Assembly: GCA_965214995.1 (NCBI GenBank)
Contig: CBDCCT010000002.1
Span: 5,766,001 to 5,830,000, forward strand
Reading direction: 5' to 3'
Length of the DNA: 64,000 nucleotides
From: CBDCCT01 sp965214995
GTDB taxonomy: Bacteria > Deinococcota > Deinococci > Deinococcales > Trueperaceae
A model generated the notes under the pieces. It was not told where the DNA came from, ran no database searches, and saw nothing but the letters and a program-made list of their open reading frames with translations. Position 1 is the first letter of the stretch; the number at the start of each line of letters is the position of its first letter. The position numbers and the translations under genes are program-made. Positions 26,078 to 34,287 of this stretch are shown piece after piece.

Positions 26078-27511
26078 CTACCGAATCCCTCGAGGCGTCA
26101 GCAGGAGCCCCACCGCGCGCAGGAGCCCGTCCGCAAGGAGCGCCAGCAAAATAATCGGTATCGCCCCCAGCAAGATGAGGTCGGGCACCACCTGGTCGAT
26201 GCCGCGCTGGATAAAGGTGCCTAAGCCCCCAGCGCCGATAAGATACGCCACCGTGGTGATGCCGATGGTCAGCACCGCCGAGGCGCGCAGGCCCTCGACG
26301 ATGAGGGGCAGGGCGAGGGGAAGCTCGACGCGCCGCAGAATCTGCCCCGGACTCATCCCCATGCCGCGCCCCGCCTCGGTGGCCGCTTTGGGCACTTCGA
26401 CAACGCCCGTGTAGGTGTTGCGCACGATGGGCAGGAGCGCATAAAGCGTGAGCGCGATGAGCGCGGGCGCGCTGCCGATGCCGCGGACGCCCAGGCGCGA
26501 CAGGGGCGCGGACAGCCCGGCCCAGAGCGTCACACCCGCTGTGTCGAACCGCAGGAGCGCCACGACGAGGTCGTTCAAGACCACCGCCAGAATTACGACC
26601 GCGAGACACACAGGCACCAGCGCCACGAGCACGGTCGCCACCCGCAGGGCGGTTTTCACGGGCTGCGCCGCCCCGCGCAAGAGCCGCAGCGCCGCGAGAA
26701 GCAGCCCGACCCCCACCAACCCGACCCCAAAGACGAGGAGCGCCCCGCCGACCGTGACCGTGCCCCCGAGCCGCGCCAGCGGGGCCAGCATGATGCCGAA
26801 CAGCGCCAAAGACGGCAGCGTCTGCAAAAGGCTGGCGGTGGGCAAGACAAAACGCGCCACCTCCTCGCGCCGCGCCGCCCAGATGGCCGCGGGCACGCCG
26901 ATAAGCGCCGCCAGCAAGACGCTCGTCCCCGAAAGTGCAAGGTGCCGCGCCACCTCCGCGCGAAAGTCCCCGCTCCCGTTGGCGAGTTCTCTGGACAAGC
27001 CAAGACCGTCAAGCGTCCCGGTGAGAATGAGCACGAGCACCACGGCGAGCCCCGGCACGACCATCAAGGCCCCCCGGAGCCGCGCGCCTTTGGCCCCCGC
27101 CTCGTTGAGCGCGGCGAAAATGCCGACGTAATAAGCGAGGAGCGTGAGCCAGATGCCGCCTTGGAGCGACACGCGGGCGCTCGAGCCCGCCTCCGAGAGA
27201 AGCCCCGCCGTCCCCCGACCGATAAAGAGCACCGCCAGCACCAGCCCCGCCGACGACGCGTAAGCGAGCACCCAAGGGCGTCCTCGAAACGGCAGCAGGC
27301 CGGCCAAAAAGACCACAAGCCAGAACGCCCCGAGGACAAGCGTCCAGGAGAGCGAGAGCGCGGGCGCGCTGTACGAGGTGCCCTCCACCAAACGGTTGGC
27401 CTTGAAAAGAAGCCAGCCGGGGTCGAAAAAAGGCAGGGCGAGAAGCGCAGCCAATCCGACGATGCCGCTTACTAAGGCCACCGGATTGACCCGACGCACC
27501 ACCTCACTCAT
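26078..27511 (-). CDS. Osmoprotectant ABC permease with extended N-terminus and mid-protein insertion, OpuCD-like
   Basis: This second permease of the importer has 477 residues, far longer than the 210-280 usual for the family. Extra membrane segments fill the first 170 residues. The permease core starts at 'ARHLALSGTSVLLAALIGVP', is interrupted by an added hydrophobic stretch (about residues 245-350), and resumes with 'ALIALTLYALLPIVRNTYTGV' and the signature 'EAGRGMGMSPGQILRRVELPLA'. The final 'GAGGLGTFIQRGIDQV' is typical. It starts at ATG 27511, with an in-frame TGA just upstream and a weak ribosome site. What the extra segments do is not known. Confidence 0.82.
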   Translation of the reverse strand: MSEVVRRVNPVALVSGIVGLAALLALPFFDPGWLLFKANRLVEGTSYSAPALSLSWTLVLGAFWLVVFLAGLLPFRGRPWVLAYASSAGLVLAVLFIGRGTAGLLSEAGSSARVSLQGGIWLTLLAYYVGIFAALNEAGAKGARLRGALMVVPGLAVVLVLILTGTLDGLGLSRELANGSGDFRAEVARHLALSGTSVLLAALIGVPAAIWAARREEVARFVLPTASLLQTLPSLALFGIMLAPLARLGGTVTVGGALLVFGVGLVGVGLLLAALRLLRGAAQPVKTALRVATVLVALVPVCLAVVILAVVLNDLVVALLRFDTAGVTLWAGLSAPLSRLGVRGIGSAPALIALTLYALLPIVRNTYTGVVEVPKAATEAGRGMGMSPGQILRRVELPLALPLIVEGLRASAVLTIGITTVAYLIGAGGLGTFIQRGIDQVVPDLILLGAIPIILLALLADGLLRAVGLLLTPRGIR

Positions 27512-27543
27512 GAGCTCGTGTCATCCATCCTCCAAAACGCGAA

Positions 27544-27573
27544 GAGGCCAAGAAGGGGATCCTCCTCGGCCTC
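27544..27573 (-). terminator. Intercistronic hairpin in the osmoprotectant operon (possible attenuator)
   Basis: GAGGCC (27544-27549) pairs with GGCCTC (27568-27573), and an inner AGAAGG / CCTCCT pairing has one mismatch. On the minus-strand RNA it is followed by UUCGCGUUUU, a poor U tract. It sits between the binding protein and the permease, where partial termination or RNA stabilisation would favour the binding protein. Confidence 0.45.
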
Positions 27574-27641
27574 ATGACTTAGCTAAGCTTAACGCGCCCA
27601 GACAACCCTATTGATTGAAACTTACTCGTTGAGCAGGCCCC

Positions 27642-28559
27642 CTACTGGTTGAGTAGACCCGCAGTCGTGAGGTAGTCGCGCGCCACGTCGGCGGGGTTCT
27701 CGCCGTCCACCGCCACGCGGGCGTTGAGGCTCGAGAGCGTTCCCTCGTCGAGCGTCGCAAACACCGGGTTCAGGATGTCGGCCAGCTCGGGGTACTGGTC
27801 AAAAATTTCGCCGCGCACGGTGGGCGCGGGTTGGTAAATCGCCACGGCCCCCTCGGGGTCGGTGAGCGCGACCAACCCAAGCGCCGCGATGCCGCCGTCG
27901 GTGCCGTAGGCCATCGCCGCGTTCACGCCGTCCGTGCCGCGCGCCGCCGCCGTTTCCGTCTGGGTGGTGTTGCCGCCCGCCAAAATCACGAGCTGGTCGC
28001 TCGTCACCTCAAAGTCGTAGGTCGCCTCAAAGGCTCCCAGCGCGTCGTCGCGGTCTACAAATTCCTGGCTGGCGGCGAGTTTGAATTCGCCCCCCTCGTT
28101 GATGTAGGTCGCCAAGTCGGCGATGGTGGTGAGGTTGTTTTCCTGCGCCAACGCCTCGGGCACCGCGATGGCCCAGGTGTTGTTGGCGGGCGCGCGGTCC
28201 AACCAGACGACGTTGTTTTGCTCTAAATCAAGCTCTTCAACGGTGTTGTAAAGCTCTTCCGCGTCCGTCGAGACGCCCTCGGGCAGGTCCGCGTCCGGGA
28301 AAAAGGTGAGCGCCGTACCCGTGTACTCGGGGTAGAGGTCAATTTCGCCCGCGAGCAGCGCCTCGCGCACGACCGAGGTGGTGCCGAAGCCCGAGCGGTC
28401 GTTGACTGTAAAGTCGTTGGCCTCGAGCATGAGCCGCACGATCTGCGCCAGCACCGAGCCCTCGGTGTCGATTTTCGAGCCCACGGTGACGGGGCCTTTT
28501 TGGGCGAAACCGAAGCCCAACGCGAGGAGCGCAAAGGCCACAACCATTAACTTTCGCAT
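27642..28559 (-). CDS. Osmoprotectant ABC transporter substrate-binding protein, OpuCC-like
   Basis: This 305-residue secreted or lipid-face binding protein has a signal peptide (residues 1-19, basic start, hydrophobic core, ending 'GFGFAQ'). The mature part starts 'VTVGSKIDTEGSVLAQI' and has 'LYPEYTGTALTFF', both hallmarks of the quaternary-amine-binding OpuAC/OpuCC fold. ATG 28559 is preceded by AGGAGG at ideal spacing. It is the first gene of the operon. Ligand identity (betaine, choline, carnitine, proline betaine) needs the aromatic cage and cannot be read with confidence. Confidence 0.9.
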   Translation of the reverse strand: MRKLMVVAFALLALGFGFAQKGPVTVGSKIDTEGSVLAQIVRLMLEANDFTVNDRSGFGTTSVVREALLAGEIDLYPEYTGTALTFFPDADLPEGVSTDAEELYNTVEELDLEQNNVVWLDRAPANNTWAIAVPEALAQENNLTTIADLATYINEGGEFKLAASQEFVDRDDALGAFEATYDFEVTSDQLVILAGGNTTQTETAAARGTDGVNAAMAYGTDGGIAALGLVALTDPEGAVAIYQPAPTVRGEIFDQYPELADILNPVFATLDEGTLSSLNARVAVDGENPADVARDYLTTAGLLNQ

Positions 28560-28707
28560 ATCAACCTCCTATAAAGGTTCTGTGACAAATTCTACTTTTG
28601 GAGTAAAGCACGGCGGCAGGAGAGACCTTGTTATACACCCTACCTTGCGGGCGGCGGGCGCTTCATCAGTCCTTTAGCTCGAGTGGATGCGATTCGGCTT
28701 TGAGCGT

Positions 28708-28735
28708 GGTGAGTGGCTAGCGGTGAGTGATTAGC
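28708..28735. repeat. Degenerate intergenic repeat, GGTGAGTG-type
   Basis: Two near copies of GTGAGTG(GC/AT)TAGC stand in tandem. The reverse complement contains ATCACTCACC, close to the ATCACTGACC inside the repeat at 16771-16802, so the two tracts are probably one family. The remainder of this 229-base divergent gap holds the promoters of the flanking genes. Confidence 0.5.
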
Positions 28736-28776
28736 AATACTAATGGACCGAGTTCGGCTTACAACGCTCTCCGGCG

Positions 28777-28782
28777 TACAAT
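28777..28782 (+). promoter_or_regulatory. Leaderless -10 (TACAAT) for the enoyl-CoA hydratase gene
   Basis: TACAAT ends six bases before ATG 28789, with no ribosome site. A weak -35 TTCGGC lies 18 bases upstream. Confidence 0.5.
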
Positions 28783-28788
28783 ACCGTC

Positions 28789-29562
28789 ATGTCTCTTCTA
28801 CAAACTGACGACAACGGCGTCCGCGTCCTCACACTGGACCGTCCCGAGGTACGGAACGCGCTAAACGACTCGTTAAGGGAGAGCTTACAGGAGGCGTTGA
28901 ACGCTGCCAAGCACGACGACGGCGTGCGCGCGCTCGTCTTGACGGGCTCCGGCGGGGCCTTTTGCGCGGGGCTCGACCTCGCCGACCTCCAAAGTTTAAG
29001 CGGGCGCTCGACCGAGGCCAACCGCGACGACTCCGCGCGATTGGCTGACCTTTTCCTGACGCTCTACACCCACCCCAAGCCGACGGTGGCCGCAGTGAAC
29101 GGCCCCGCGGTCGCGGGCGGCGCGGGGCTCGTGTCGGTCTGCGACGTGGCGGTGATGAGTGAGGGGGCCAAAATCGGCTATACAGAAGCGCGTATCGGTT
29201 TTGTTGCGGCCCTGGTGGGCGTTTTTTTGGTGCGTCAGGTGGGTGAAAAGTACGCCCGCGACCTCCTGCTCTCCGCGCGCCTTGTAGGTGCAGAGGAAGC
29301 CGCGACGATGGGACTCGTGAACGAAGTCGCGCCGCCGGACGAGGTTTTAGACCGCGCCGTGGCACGCGCCCGCGCGATGGGAAAAAACGCGCCGAGTTCG
29401 CTCGCCATGACCAAAGCGCTCCTCTCGAGCGTGCCGAGCTTGGGATTGCTCGAGGGCCTGCGCTACGCCACCGAAGTCAATGCTTTGGCCCGCACCACGG
29501 ATGATTTGAAAGAGGGCGTCGCCGCCTTTTTGGAAAAGCGGGAGCCGTTTTGGAGAGGGTGA
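28789..29562 (+). CDS. Enoyl-CoA hydratase/isomerase family protein
   Basis: This 257-residue crotonase-fold enzyme would add water to, or isomerise, an enoyl-CoA in fatty or branched acid breakdown. The oxyanion-hole strands are present ('VLTGSGGAFCAGLDL' near residue 51 and 'GPAVAGGAGLVSVCDVAVMSE' near 105), and a Glu in 'IGYTEARIGF' sits where the catalytic glutamate is expected. Length is normal. The exact substrate is not predictable. Methylglutaconyl-CoA hydratase-like and general enoyl-CoA hydratases both fit. It appears to be monocistronic. Confidence 0.88.
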   Translation: MSLLQTDDNGVRVLTLDRPEVRNALNDSLRESLQEALNAAKHDDGVRALVLTGSGGAFCAGLDLADLQSLSGRSTEANRDDSARLADLFLTLYTHPKPTVAAVNGPAVAGGAGLVSVCDVAVMSEGAKIGYTEARIGFVAALVGVFLVRQVGEKYARDLLLSARLVGAEEAATMGLVNEVAPPDEVLDRAVARARAMGKNAPSSLAMTKALLSSVPSLGLLEGLRYATEVNALARTTDDLKEGVAAFLEKREPFWRG

Positions 29563-29587
29563 GGAGGGAGGGGGTGTTGAACATATC

Positions 29588-29616
29588 TTGACTCGAGAGA
29601 AAAAAGAGCCTAAAGT
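29588..29616 (+). promoter_or_regulatory. Sigma-70-type promoter of ddl (TTGACT-17-TAAAGT)
   Basis: TTGACT at 29588-29593 and TAAAGT at 29611-29616 are separated by exactly 17 bases. The predicted start, near 29623, falls at the edge of the palindrome at 29627-29641. Confidence 0.7.
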
Positions 29617-29626
29617 ACGCTCAAGA

Positions 29627-29641
29627 TGTGTAAGTTACACA
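29627..29641. promoter_or_regulatory. Operator-like perfect palindrome before ddl
   Basis: TGTGTAAGTTACACA is a 15-base perfect palindrome with one central base, placed just after the promoter. That is the position for a repressor site. The regulator is unknown. Confidence 0.6.
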
Positions 29642-29684
29642 CAAACACGGACGCTTTTTCAAAAGCAACGGTAGGAGGCGCTTT

Positions 29685-30698
29685 ATGACCCGCCCCCGCG
29701 TCCTCCTCCTCTGCGGCGGTCAGTCGGACGAGCACGAGGTGAGCCTGGCGTCGGCGCGTTCGGTCGTGAACGCAGCCGGAGGCCGCTTCGACCTCACGCC
29801 GCTGGTGATTGACCGTGCCGGGAATCTGCTCCCGCGCGAGGCGTCTCTGCGGGCGCTCGAGGCGGGCGCGACGCTCAACGGCTCAGTTAATGGGGGTCTG
29901 CAAACGCTTTCTAAAGAACCTTTCGACCTCGTTTTCCCTCTCCTCCACGGTCCTTTCGGCGAAGACGGCAGCGTGCAGGGGCTCTTAAAAATCATGGGGC
30001 TGCCCTTTGTGGGTTCTAGCGTGCTCGGCAGCGCCGTGGGGATGGACAAGCTCATGATGAAAACGGTGTTCGCCGCGCACGGCCTCCCGCAGGTGCCCTA
30101 CCGTGGCGTCAGGCGCGGCGACTGGCAGCGTGAGCCCGAGAGGGTGCTCACCCTTTTGCGCGACCTCTCCTTTCCCCTGTTTGTCAAACCCGCCAACTTG
30201 GGTTCGTCGGTAGGCATCTCCAAGGCGACGGACGAGACGAGCCTGCGCCGCGCGCTGGACGAGGCCGCCCGCTTCGACCGGCGCATCATCGTCGAGCAGG
30301 GGGTGACGGGGGCCAGGGAGCTCGAGGTCGGCGTGCTCGGCAACGACGCGCCGCGCACGAGTCCGGTGGGCGAAATTTCTTTCAGGGGCGACTTTTACGA
30401 TTACGACACCAAATATACCGAGGGACGAGCCGACCTCATCATCCCCGCCCCCGTTCCCGCCCCCGTCGCCACGCGCGCTCAGGCGTTGGCACTCGAAGCT
30501 TTCGCGGCGGTTGACGCGGCGGGGCTCGCGCGGGTGGACTTTTTTTATCTCGAGGACGGCACGCTCCTGCTCAACGAGATCAACACCATGCCGGGCTTTA
30601 CCGCCACGAGCATGTACCCCAAACTCTGGGAGGCGGCGGGCGTGCCCTACGGCGAGCTTGTGGAGGCGTTGCTCGAGCTCGCCCTCGAAGACCGTTAG
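29685..30698 (+). CDS. ddl: D-alanine--D-alanine ligase
   Basis: This ATP-grasp enzyme makes the D-Ala-D-Ala dipeptide used in peptidoglycan. The 337-residue protein has 'LLCGGQSDEHEVSLASA' at the start, 'LLHGPFGEDGSVQGLL', the ATP-binding 'FPLFVKPANLGSSVGISKA', the 'YDYDTKYTEG' loop with the Tyr typical of D-Ala rather than D-lactate ligases, and the metal-binding 'LLNEINTMPGFTATSMYP'. GGAGG precedes ATG 29685. It is transcribed from its own promoter with a possible operator, unusual for a gene often left constitutive or placed in the mur cluster. Confidence 0.95.
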   Translation: MTRPRVLLLCGGQSDEHEVSLASARSVVNAAGGRFDLTPLVIDRAGNLLPREASLRALEAGATLNGSVNGGLQTLSKEPFDLVFPLLHGPFGEDGSVQGLLKIMGLPFVGSSVLGSAVGMDKLMMKTVFAAHGLPQVPYRGVRRGDWQREPERVLTLLRDLSFPLFVKPANLGSSVGISKATDETSLRRALDEAARFDRRIIVEQGVTGARELEVGVLGNDAPRTSPVGEISFRGDFYDYDTKYTEGRADLIIPAPVPAPVATRAQALALEAFAAVDAAGLARVDFFYLEDGTLLLNEINTMPGFTATSMYPKLWEAAGVPYGELVEALLELALEDR

Positions 30699-30772
30699 AT
30701 TTACTGAGAAGCGCCTGAAGGAACGCTCAAGCGCGCGTTACCAAATGAGACGAAGTCATGACACCCTTGGGG

Positions 30773-30778
30773 TATACT
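30773..30778 (+). promoter_or_regulatory. -10 element (TATACT) of the HNH nuclease gene
   Basis: TATACT ends ten bases before ATG 30789, giving a leader of only a few bases. No ribosome site or clear -35 is present. Confidence 0.5.
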
Positions 30779-30788
30779 GGTGTTCATC

Positions 30789-31445
30789 ATGCCAGAGGAG
30801 GACGCTGTCTCCTACAATCCGACCTCGCACGACCTGGACTTTGACCTAGGCCCTGCTGAAGACGAGACCTTTGACCCCTTAGAGGACGAAGCGAGCGAAA
30901 CGGACGAGAACGGGCTCAAGCCGATCCGCAACCTCAACGCGGCGCGGGTTTTGATCCTCAACGCCTCGTACGAGCCGTTGCACGTCTGCTCGGTCAAGCG
31001 GGCGGTGGGACTCATCATGCTCGAGGTGGCCGAACGCATCGAGGACAGCGACCGCGTGTTGCGCTCGCCCTCCCAAACCTTTCCGGTCCCCAGCGTGATC
31101 CGGCTCAAGCGTTTTGTCAAGCGTCCCCCGCGTCACCGCGTCGCGTTCAACCGCAAGAACGTATTTAGGCGCGACGACCACGCCTGCCAGTATTGCGGCT
31201 TCAAGAGCAGCGACTTAACCCTGGACCACGTGCTGCCGCGCTCTAGGGGGGGCGCGACCGCCTGGGAAAACGTGGTCGCCTGTTGCAGGCGCTGCAACGC
31301 CAAAAAGCGCGACCGCACCCCCGAAGAGGCGCGCATGACCCTGCGCCGCCGCCCCTACGCGCCGAGGTTTCTCTTCTCGTCGGCCTACGGCATCCTGCCC
31401 AACATTGACCCCATTTGGGAGAAGTATCTGCCGCGGGGACGCTGA
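30789..31445 (+). CDS. HNH endonuclease family protein
   Basis: This 218-residue protein has an acidic N-terminus (Asp/Glu rich to about residue 40), a beta-rich middle 'ARVLILNASYEPLHVCSVKRAVGL', and a C-terminal HNH domain. The domain keeps the zinc pair 'CQYCGF' and 'CRRCN' around the catalytic 'LTLDHVLPRSRGGATAWENVV'. This architecture is widespread as a single-copy housekeeping-looking gene in several phyla, with no settled role. Repair or recombination is possible. ATG 30789 is preferred over GTG 30780 because the -10 lies directly before it. It is convergent with the sugar operon. Confidence 0.85.
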   Translation: MPEEDAVSYNPTSHDLDFDLGPAEDETFDPLEDEASETDENGLKPIRNLNAARVLILNASYEPLHVCSVKRAVGLIMLEVAERIEDSDRVLRSPSQTFPVPSVIRLKRFVKRPPRHRVAFNRKNVFRRDDHACQYCGFKSSDLTLDHVLPRSRGGATAWENVVACCRRCNAKKRDRTPEEARMTLRRRPYAPRFLFSSAYGILPNIDPIWEKYLPRGR

Positions 31446-31490
31446 AACGTAAAGAAGGTGTTTAGGTCGGAAGGTGCGACGTCTACGTCG

Positions 31491-32453
31491 TCACGTCCAC
31501 CACGCCTCGCCCGCGCGCTCGGTGAGGATAGCTCCTTTTAGAACCGCCACCGCCTTGCGTAAGCCCTCCTCGGGCGAGGCGAGCGCGTCTTCGTGCTCGA
31601 TGGAGACGGCCCCGTCGTAACCCACCGTGCGCAGCGCCGAGATAATCTGCTTCCACTCGAGCGCGCCGTGCCCGTAGCCGACCGAGCGAAACATCCAGGC
31701 GCGCTTGGCAGTTTGGTTATAAGGCGTTGTGTCCAGCACGCCCTTGATGGGCAAATTCACCGGGTCAAGATAGGTGTCTTTGGCGTGAAAATGGTAGATG
31801 GTGTCGCCCAGAAAGCGAATCGCCCGCACGATGTCCACGCCCTGCCAGAAGAGGTGGCTCGGGTCGAAGTTGCACCCAACGTTGCCGCGGGTCTCGCCGC
31901 GCAGGTAAAGAATGTGCTCGGGGTTGTAGACCACGAAGCCGGGGTGCATCTCGAGCGCCACCCTAACCCCGTGCGCCTCGGCAAATTCGGCCTCGCGCCG
32001 CCAGTAGGGGATGACGCGCTCCGTCCACTGCCACTCGAGCGAATCCGCGTGTTCAGTGGGCCAGGCGCAGACGTGCCAGTTGGGCACCTTGTCACCGGGT
32101 GCGCCGCCGGGGAGGCCTGAAAAGGTCACGACGGTCTCGACGCCGAGTTTCTGGGCGAGCTTGACGGTGTTCGTCCAGGCGTCGTGGTGAGGTTTGGCGA
32201 CCTTCTCGTCCGGGTGCAGTGGGTTGCCGTGGCAGGATAGGGCTGAAATGCTCAGCCCGCGATTTTCAAAAGCGTTTTTGAAGGTGGCTAAAGCGTCGGC
32301 GTCCTCTAACAACCTCACAGGGTCGCAGTGGCTGTTACCGACGTAGCCGCCCGTGGCGATTTCCACCGTTTGGAGGCCAAGGGACGTGAAGAGCTCGAGC
32401 ATGGCCTCTAAATTCATCCCGCCGAACAGAGGGTCAAAAGCACCTAATTTCAT
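31491..32453 (-). CDS. Sugar phosphate isomerase/epimerase, AP endonuclease-2-like TIM barrel
   Basis: This 320-residue xylose-isomerase-like TIM barrel has metal-ligand positions in 'VALEMHPGF', 'NFDPSHLFWQG', 'HFHAKDT' and 'VSIEHED'. Such enzymes isomerise or epimerise sugars or inositol derivatives, with a divalent metal. It overlaps the upstream oxidoreductase gene by 4 bases (ATGA) and is the last gene of the five-gene sugar operon, so it should act on the imported sugar after oxidation or before it. The exact substrate is unknown. Confidence 0.87.
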   Translation of the reverse strand: MKLGAFDPLFGGMNLEAMLELFTSLGLQTVEIATGGYVGNSHCDPVRLLEDADALATFKNAFENRGLSISALSCHGNPLHPDEKVAKPHHDAWTNTVKLAQKLGVETVVTFSGLPGGAPGDKVPNWHVCAWPTEHADSLEWQWTERVIPYWRREAEFAEAHGVRVALEMHPGFVVYNPEHILYLRGETRGNVGCNFDPSHLFWQGVDIVRAIRFLGDTIYHFHAKDTYLDPVNLPIKGVLDTTPYNQTAKRAWMFRSVGYGHGALEWKQIISALRTVGYDGAVSIEHEDALASPEEGLRKAVAVLKGAILTERAGEAWWT

Positions 32454-33466
32454 AGAGTCTCCAGCTCAACACGACGTTTCGTTTCCGCGCTCTCGACCGC
32501 GCCGTAGACCATTGAGAGACTCTTGATGTTGTCCGTACAAACCGTCTCCGGCTTTTCATCCGCCTCCACCGCCTCCACAAACGCGCGGATGGCGTTCTCG
32601 TGCCAGTCGGGCATCGCGCCGCTGCTCATTTCCGGCCCCTCGACCTCCTTTTGCTCACGGATAAAACCGTCCTCGCCCGCCACCACCTTGCAGACCAGCC
32701 CTTCGGCCCCGTCCCAGGTCAGGCTGCCCTTCGTGCCGACGAGGTGCCACGCCGCTTCCCACGTCGTGTGAATCCCCTCACTCGACCAGCTCCCCCGGTA
32801 GTTAAAGACCACCTCGTCCGTCAGTTCAAAAATCGCCATCGCCGAGGCGCCGTGCGCGTACCAGGAGCCCGCCGGGTTCCATTCGTGGCAGTAGACGGAA
32901 CGCGCATCTTTATCCGAGAGAAAGCGCGCCGCGTCAAAGGTGTGGATTGCCATGTCTTTTATGAGCACGTGCCGCATCTCGTCGCGGAAGCCGCCGAAGT
33001 GCGCGCCGATGTAAAAGTCGCTGTTCACTGTTGTGAGGTCGCCAATCACGCCCGTGTCCAGAAATCTTTTAAGCGCGCGGATATTCGGGTCGAAGCGGCG
33101 GTTTTGCATCACGGCGTAAACCCTGCCCGCGTTTTGTGAGGCTTGCACCATCTCTCGAGCCTGCGCAAGCGTGTCCGCCATCGGTTTTTCGCCAAAGACG
33201 TGACAGCCGTGTTGTAAAGCTTTGAGCGTTACCTCATAGTGCGCGGTGGGCACGGTGCAGTCGAAGACTGTATCAGGTTGAAGGTCCGTTAACATCTTGT
33301 CCAAGTCGTCGCCCGTGGGTACGTCGAACTCGAACTCCTCAGCGCGCTTTTCAGCGTTGGCTTCTGCAACATCGACTAAGCCGATGAGCTCGAGCCCCTC
33401 TATCTCCCTCACCGCCCCCAGCCACAGCGCGCTAATGCTCCCACACCCCACCAAAACGACACGCAT
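32450..33466 (-). CDS. Gfo/Idh/MocA-family NAD(P)-dependent oxidoreductase
   Basis: This 338-residue sugar or inositol dehydrogenase has the dinucleotide motif 'LVGCGSISALW' at the start, the 'FGEKPMADT' motif near residue 95 and the 'DMAIHTFDAARFL' segment carrying the usual His/Asp of the active site. The long frame runs back to 33757, but ATG 33466 has a strong GGAGGGG ribosome site and gives the canonical start. It overlaps the permease stop by one base (TAATG). With the isomerase next door it probably handles an imported sugar, inositol or a sugar acid. Confidence 0.9.
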   Translation of the reverse strand: MRVVLVGCGSISALWLGAVREIEGLELIGLVDVAEANAEKRAEEFEFDVPTGDDLDKMLTDLQPDTVFDCTVPTAHYEVTLKALQHGCHVFGEKPMADTLAQAREMVQASQNAGRVYAVMQNRRFDPNIRALKRFLDTGVIGDLTTVNSDFYIGAHFGGFRDEMRHVLIKDMAIHTFDAARFLSDKDARSVYCHEWNPAGSWYAHGASAMAIFELTDEVVFNYRGSWSSEGIHTTWEAAWHLVGTKGSLTWDGAEGLVCKVVAGEDGFIREQKEVEGPEMSSGAMPDWHENAIRAFVEAVEADEKPETVCTDNIKSLSMVYGAVESAETKRRVELETL

Positions 33467-34287
33467 TACTTCACCCCTCCAGCGGTCAGCCCAGACACCA
33501 CGTAGCGCTGGGCGAAAAGGAAAATCACTAAGGGCGGCAGCATCGCCAGCGTCGAAAACGCCATCACCGCCGCCCAGTCGGTCACGTTCGAGCCGATAAA
33601 CGCCCACAACCCCGCGGTGACGGGCCGGTAGGCGTCGCTGTTGGTCATGGTCAGGGCGAAGACGAGGTCGTTCCAGCCAAATAAAAAGGTGAAAATAGCC
33701 GCGGTGGCGACGCCGGGCACCGCCAAAGGCAGCATCACCCGCAAAAATGCGCCCCAAACGGTGCAGCCGTCTATCTTGGCGGCCTCGGTCAGTTGGGGCG
33801 GGAGCGACAAAAAGAAAGGCCGCAGCACCACCAGCGCAAAGGGCAGCGCCAGCGCCGTGTTGCCGATGATGAGCCCCGTGTACGAGTCGAGCAGCCGCAG
33901 GCGGCCGAAAATAACAAAAAGCGGCGTCGCCAGCATGATGGCCGGGAACATCAAGGAACTCAGGCTAACGAGAATGAACGCCCCCTTCCCCCGGATGGGC
34001 AGGTGCGCCAGGCCGTAAGCCGCGGGCGTCGCCAGCACGAGGGTGAGGAGCGTCGTGCCCACGCCGACGATAAGGGAGTTGAGAAAGTAACGCGGGATGG
34101 CCGGGTTGTTAAAGATGCGCGCCTCCCAGGCGGCCAAGTCGATACGCGACGGCACGAACGCGGGCGGGTTGGCGAAAATCTCGGTCTGCGGTTTGACAGA
34201 AGTCGCGGCCATCCAGTAGATAGGGAACAGAAAAAGAGCAAGAAGAAGGATGCTGAGAATTGTTGAGAGATACCCGCGGCGCTTCAC
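33466..34287 (-). CDS. Carbohydrate ABC transporter permease, MalG/UgpE type
   Basis: This 273-residue inner-membrane permease has six membrane segments and the EAA-type loop 'LPPQLTEAAKIDGCTVWGAFLRVMLPLA', the docking site for the ATPase. It forms a heterodimer with the neighbouring MalF-type permease for carbohydrate import. It starts at GTG 34287, overlapping the upstream permease by 4 bases. No ATPase gene occurs in this operon, so a shared MsmK-like ATPase encoded elsewhere is expected. Confidence 0.92.
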   Translation of the reverse strand: MKRRGYLSTILSILLLALFLFPIYWMAATSVKPQTEIFANPPAFVPSRIDLAAWEARIFNNPAIPRYFLNSLIVGVGTTLLTLVLATPAAYGLAHLPIRGKGAFILVSLSSLMFPAIMLATPLFVIFGRLRLLDSYTGLIIGNTALALPFALVVLRPFFLSLPPQLTEAAKIDGCTVWGAFLRVMLPLAVPGVATAAIFTFLFGWNDLVFALTMTNSDAYRPVTAGLWAFIGSNVTDWAAVMAFSTLAMLPPLVIFLFAQRYVVSGLTAGGVK

